A stretch of DNA of 64,000 nucleotides from Verrucomicrobiaceae bacterium (GTDB taxonomy: Bacteria > Verrucomicrobiota > Verrucomicrobiia > Verrucomicrobiales > Verrucomicrobiaceae), in the NCBI GenBank assembly GCA_015075365.1, contig JABTUN010000001.1:558001-622000 (forward strand). The letters run 5' to 3'. Below are positions 60,994 through 64,000 of this stretch, piece by piece. Under the pieces are notes generated by a model. That model saw nothing but the letters and a program-made list of their open reading frames with translations, searched no databases and was not told the DNA's origin. How positions within the stretch are numbered: position 1 is the first letter of the stretch; each line of letters opens with the position of its first letter. Position numbers and translations under genes: made by a program.

Positions 60994-62598
60994 TCAATAA
61001 CGTCGCAACGTCGTGTCTTGCGGGCTGCGCGTGTCGTCCGTCGTCGGGTAGTCCAGCGTGTAGTGGAGGCCGCGGCTCTCATGGCGGCGGATGGCGCACT
61101 CCACGATGAGGGAGGCGGTCTCGACGAGGTTGCGCAGCTCGAGGATCTCGCTGGTGACGCGGTTGTTCCAGTAAAACTCCTGAACCTCACGTTTGAGGTT
61201 TCGCAGGCGGGCGGCGGCGCGTTGCAGGCGCTTGTTCGTGCGCACGATGGAGACGTAGTCCCACATCAGGCGGCGGATCTCGTCCCAGTTGTGGTAAATG
61301 ACCACCAGCTCGTCATTTTCGACGACGCCGCTGCTTTCCCACGGCCTCAGGTCATAGCTCTGCTCCGCCTGCTTGCCGATGGGCAGCTTCTTGAGCAGAT
61401 GCGCCACTGAGCGATGGGAGGTGACGACGCATTCCAGCAGCGAGTTGCTTGCCAGCCTGTTCGCGCCGTGAAGGCCGGTGCAGCCCACCTCCCCGACGGC
61501 ACAGAGGCCGCGGACGCTCGTCGCGCCGTTCACATCGGTCAAAACGCCGCCGCATTGATAGTGGGCGGCCGGGACGACAGGGATCGGCTCCTTCGTGATG
61601 TCGATGCCGACGCTGAGGCACTCGCGATGGATGTTCGGAAAGTGAGCCAGGATGAAGTCCGCCGGCTTGTGGCTGATGTCGAGGTACACGCAAGGGCCGC
61701 CGGTGCGCTTGATCTCATGGTCGATGGCGCGCGCCACCACATCACGTGGTGCCAGCGTGCCACGCTTGTCGTACTTCGGCATGAAATCGACGCCGTTTTT
61801 GTCGATCAGCCGCGCCCCCTCGCCGCGCATGGCCTCGGTGATCAAAAACGAGCGCTTTTGCGGATGATACAGGCACGTCGGGTGGAACTGGATGAACTCC
61901 ATGTTCGCCACCGTGGCTCCCGCGCGCCACGCCATCGCCACGCCGTCGCCCGTGGCCACCTTCGGGTTCGTCGTGTAGAGATACACGCGTCCGCAGCCGC
62001 CGGTGGCGAGGATCACACGGTCGCTGCGGAAGGTCACGACCTCGCCCGTGCTCTCGTTCAGCACATAAGCGCCCAGCACACGATCCTCGGAGGCCAGGCC
62101 GAGCTTTGCCGTGGTGATGAGATCGATCGCGTAGTGGTTCTCGAGGATGGTGATGTTCTTCCTGGCCCGGACGGTCGCGAGGAGCTTTTCCGTGATCTCC
62201 TTGCCCGTGGCATCGGCCGCATGCAGCACACGCCGGGCGGAGTGGCCTCCCTCACGCGTCAGATCGAACTCCAGATGGCCGCTTTGGGCCTCACGCTGGT
62301 CAAAATGCACCCCCCAATGCACCAGTTCCGCGATGCGCGCCGGCCCCTCGCTCACGATGGTGCGCACCGCCGCCTCTTTGCAAAGACCCGCGCCCGCGAT
62401 CAGCGTGTCGCTCACGTGTTTCTCCACTGAGTCGCCGTCTGCTGTCACGCAGGCGATGCCGCCCTGGGCCCAGTTCGAGTTCGAATCGAGCGCGCCGCGC
62501 TTCGTCAGCATGATCACGCTGCCATGCTCCGCCGCATGCAGCGCCGCGCTAAGGCCGCCGGCACCGGTGCCGATGATGATAAAGTCGGATTCGACCAT
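60994..62598 (-). CDS. nadB: L-aspartate oxidase
   Basis: NadB oxidises L-aspartate to iminoaspartate with FAD, the first step of de novo NAD synthesis. Start ATG 62598; the longer ORF upstream is non-coding. The FAD-binding start is FIIIGTGAGGLSAALHAAEHGSVIMLTKRG, followed by SNWAQGGIACV, REGGHSARRVLHAADATG, RVILATGGCGRVYLYTTNP, ATGDGVAMAWRAGATVANMEFIQFHPTCLY and HYQCGGVLTDVNGATSVRGLCAVGEVGCTGLHGANRLASNSLLECVV. The C-terminus includes WWE/YWNNRVT-type helical arms. Length 534 residues is normal. It is downstream of the aldo/keto reductase gene by 44 bp on the same strand; nadA and nadC are not in view. Confidence 0.96.
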   Translation of the reverse strand: MVESDFIIIGTGAGGLSAALHAAEHGSVIMLTKRGALDSNSNWAQGGIACVTADGDSVEKHVSDTLIAGAGLCKEAAVRTIVSEGPARIAELVHWGVHFDQREAQSGHLEFDLTREGGHSARRVLHAADATGKEITEKLLATVRARKNITILENHYAIDLITTAKLGLASEDRVLGAYVLNESTGEVVTFRSDRVILATGGCGRVYLYTTNPKVATGDGVAMAWRAGATVANMEFIQFHPTCLYHPQKRSFLITEAMRGEGARLIDKNGVDFMPKYDKRGTLAPRDVVARAIDHEIKRTGGPCVYLDISHKPADFILAHFPNIHRECLSVGIDITKEPIPVVPAAHYQCGGVLTDVNGATSVRGLCAVGEVGCTGLHGANRLASNSLLECVVTSHRSVAHLLKKLPIGKQAEQSYDLRPWESSGVVENDELVVIYHNWDEIRRLMWDYVSIVRTNKRLQRAAARLRNLKREVQEFYWNNRVTSEILELRNLVETASLIVECAIRRHESRGLHYTLDYPTTDDTRSPQDTTLRRY

Positions 62599-62642
62599 GC
62601 GGTCCCCTGTCGTCGTGGAAGGCGAAAGTTGCAACAAACGCG

Positions 62643-63764
62643 TCACCAGGCCCACTGCAGGCCGAAGCGGCCGGCGAGCGCCATGAGGTCGTCGCGCATC
62701 GCCCATTCGTCGGCGCGGGGCTCCATGTCGGCCGGATGACGCTGGCTGGCGCCTTTGAGGGCCATGCAGCCGGTGTTGTCGCCGATTTGACGGATGGTCT
62801 CGATCTCCTCTTTGCTCAAACACTGCTCAGGCAGCGCGGCGAGGTCGTCGAGCTTGCTCTCGATGGTGCGGGCGCCTTCGCCGTGCTCCTGGATGAGTGT
62901 GGGGACGACGCTTTTCACGGCGGTGTTGCCGAGCGTCCAAAGACAAGCGAGCTGAAGCATCGTGAGGCCGTGCTTCTGCGCGATGGGGCGGACTTTTTCG
63001 AGTTTTTCGACGCCATGCTCGATCCACTCGCCGGGGCGGTGGGTGCGATGATCGCCATCGCGGAACTTGTGGCCGGGCTTCACGTCGTCGTGGAAAAGAC
63101 CGCCGTAATCGACCACGCGGGCCATGATATCGACCTTGTTCTTCTCCGCGGCGGCGAGCACATGCTGGCCGGGCCAGGGCTCGAAGGGATTCAAAATGAT
63201 CATCGCCCAGTCCATGCGGTCGCCGTAGCGCTCGAAGCACTCGATCATGTCGAGCGTGAAACCGTTCGCCGGTCCAGGCGCGATGCCGAGGCGCTCGGTG
63301 AGGCCTTCGTCGCGGATCTTCGTGAAGGCGTCCCACACTTTCTCGCTCGTGTAGCTGATGCTGTCCGGGTTGTGCAGCATGAGGAGGTCGAACTTGCTCG
63401 TCTGACAGCGCTCGAGGCTCTTCTCCGTGGCCATTTTCAGGTAGTCGTAGTACTTTTCCGGCCCGCGCAGCGAGGGATCGGTGAAGCGCGGATAGCCGCG
63501 GGAACCTTGACGGATGCCTTCGTAAATGTCGTGGCCCACGATGCCGACCAGACAGTATTCCTCACGTGGGATGCCTTTGAGCGCCTCGCCCAGCAACGCG
63601 TCCGCGCGGCCCACGCCATACACGTCCGCGGTCACGAAGGTGCGCACGCCTTTCTCGAACGAATCGCGCATGAGCTGCTTGTAATGCTCCTCGGAGAGTT
63701 GTTCGCCGTAGTGCATGAAGCGGCCGCCGCTCCAGGTGCCGTAAGCCGTGCGTGTGAGATTCAT
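62643..63764 (-). CDS. Aldo/keto reductase family protein (373 aa)
   Basis: It is an aldo/keto-reductase TIM barrel with N-terminal TAYGTWSGGRFMHYG, the catalytic Tyr context VTADVYGVGRADALLGEAL (YGxG), FDLLMLHNPDSISY with a conserved HNPD, and the NADPH-binding end IAPGPANGFTLDMIE...CLWTLGNTAVKSVVPTL and IRQIGDNTGCM. Family proteins use NADPH to reduce sugars or aldehydes, or act as sugar-modifying oxidoreductases in this phylum. The last ~30 residues are an extension (RHPADMEPRADEWAM). It is divergent from the glycolate-oxidase-like gene that begins near 63898. Confidence 0.9.
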   Translation of the reverse strand: MNLTRTAYGTWSGGRFMHYGEQLSEEHYKQLMRDSFEKGVRTFVTADVYGVGRADALLGEALKGIPREEYCLVGIVGHDIYEGIRQGSRGYPRFTDPSLRGPEKYYDYLKMATEKSLERCQTSKFDLLMLHNPDSISYTSEKVWDAFTKIRDEGLTERLGIAPGPANGFTLDMIECFERYGDRMDWAMIILNPFEPWPGQHVLAAAEKNKVDIMARVVDYGGLFHDDVKPGHKFRDGDHRTHRPGEWIEHGVEKLEKVRPIAQKHGLTMLQLACLWTLGNTAVKSVVPTLIQEHGEGARTIESKLDDLAALPEQCLSKEEIETIRQIGDNTGCMALKGASQRHPADMEPRADEWAMRDDLMALAGRFGLQWAW

Positions 63765-63897
63765 TGTGTGAAAAAGTGGGGTTGAGTTGGGGAGGGTTAC
63801 ATACCGCTCCGGCAGACCGTTTCAAACACATCGTCCGCTCCGGACAGCTTTCTCCGCTCTTGTTTTGCGCGGCACGCTGCGGAAATGGTGCATCCGC

Positions 63898-64000
63898 GTG
63901 ACCGCCGCCTTCGATCGCCTCTCCAGTCTGCTCCCGCCCGACCGCGTGCTCACGCGGCCCGTCGAGCTGGCGGCGTATGAGAGCGACGGGCTCACCGCCT
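63898..64000 (+). CDS. FAD-linked oxidase, glycolate oxidase GlcD-like (5' end only)
   Basis: From GTG 63898 the frame reads V-T-A-A-F-D-R-L-S-S-L-L-P-P-D-R-V-L-T-R-P and continues E-L-A-A-Y-E-S-D-G-L-T-A to the window edge. That matches the N-terminus of FAD-linked oxidases such as GlcD, including the YE-x-DGL(S/T)A motif. Only 34 residues are visible, so the FAD-binding domain and the exact subfamily cannot be confirmed. No in-frame ATG lies in the upstream 60 bp. Confidence 0.65.
   Translation, partial: MTAAFDRLSSLLPPDRVLTRPVELAAYESDGLTA

Overview
The window looks like chromosomal DNA from a high-GC bacterium of the Verrucomicrobia, most likely near Verrucomicrobiaceae/Prosthecobacter. 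Three lines of evidence support this. The 16S gene reads like that group by eye. There are several paired 'PSD1' (DUF1549/DUF1553) and DUF1501 genes, a signature of the Planctomycetes-Verrucomicrobia group. There are also many secreted Tat/Sec proteins, lipoproteins and PQQ/NHL propellers. No database search was possible, so placement is by recognition only.

Layout. 1-2.9 kb: a minus-strand iron-sulfur cluster operon, fur-like regulator > sufC > small membrane protein > sufB (runs off the edge), with a palindromic operator candidate before the regulator. 3-18.2 kb: a 122-bp inverted-repeat element, a secreted alpha/beta hydrolase, a PH-domain membrane protein, a 2022-residue transglutaminase/TPR protein, a large cytochrome-type PSD1 protein, a lipoprotein, hflX, a HAD phosphatase and a TIGR01777-type epimerase. 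18.2-23.7 kb: a complete minus-strand rRNA operon, 16S - tRNA-Ala - tRNA-Ile - 23S - 5S - terminator, with long processing stems around 16S and 23S. The spacer tRNAs are in the order opposite to the usual Ile-Ala.

23.9-28.1 kb: a TVP38-type membrane protein, a PQQ propeller, a secreted protein of unknown function and a secreted glycosidase-like protein (minus). 28.1-41.5 kb (plus): SGNH hydrolase, creatininase-family hydrolase, NHL propeller, PSD1 and DUF1501, apparently one catabolic operon for extracellular organic matter. It is split after PSD1 by a VapBC-type toxin-antitoxin pair and by a minus-strand 1.67-kilo-residue LamG/CARDB surface protein. The last ~50 bp of the PSD1 gene is present three times, once at each module boundary.

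41.6-51.1 kb (plus): ECF sigma factor, putative anti-sigma factor, propeller lipoprotein, cytochrome-type PSD1, then an opposite-strand PIN toxin-antitoxin pair, a secreted propeller-like protein, a DUF1016/YhcG nuclease and a DUF1501 gene translationally coupled to the nuclease. So two PSD1-DUF1501 pairs are both interrupted directly after PSD1 by PIN-domain toxin modules. 51.1-64 kb: mixed genes, including tcdA, a tandem alpha/beta hydrolase, a PQQ propeller, a ComEA-like protein, a DUF3500 protein, a sulfatase, nadB, an aldo/keto reductase and the start of a glycolate-oxidase-like gene.

The most unusual content is the set of nested palindromic elements. Three have two hairpins with mutually complementary loops, and one of these is inserted in frame inside a PSD1 gene. 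A separate perfect 14-bp palindrome lies inside the YhcG nuclease gene. The other strong points are the triplicated PSD1 3' end around the toxin-antitoxin and LamG modules and the recurrent toxin-antitoxin insertion after PSD1.
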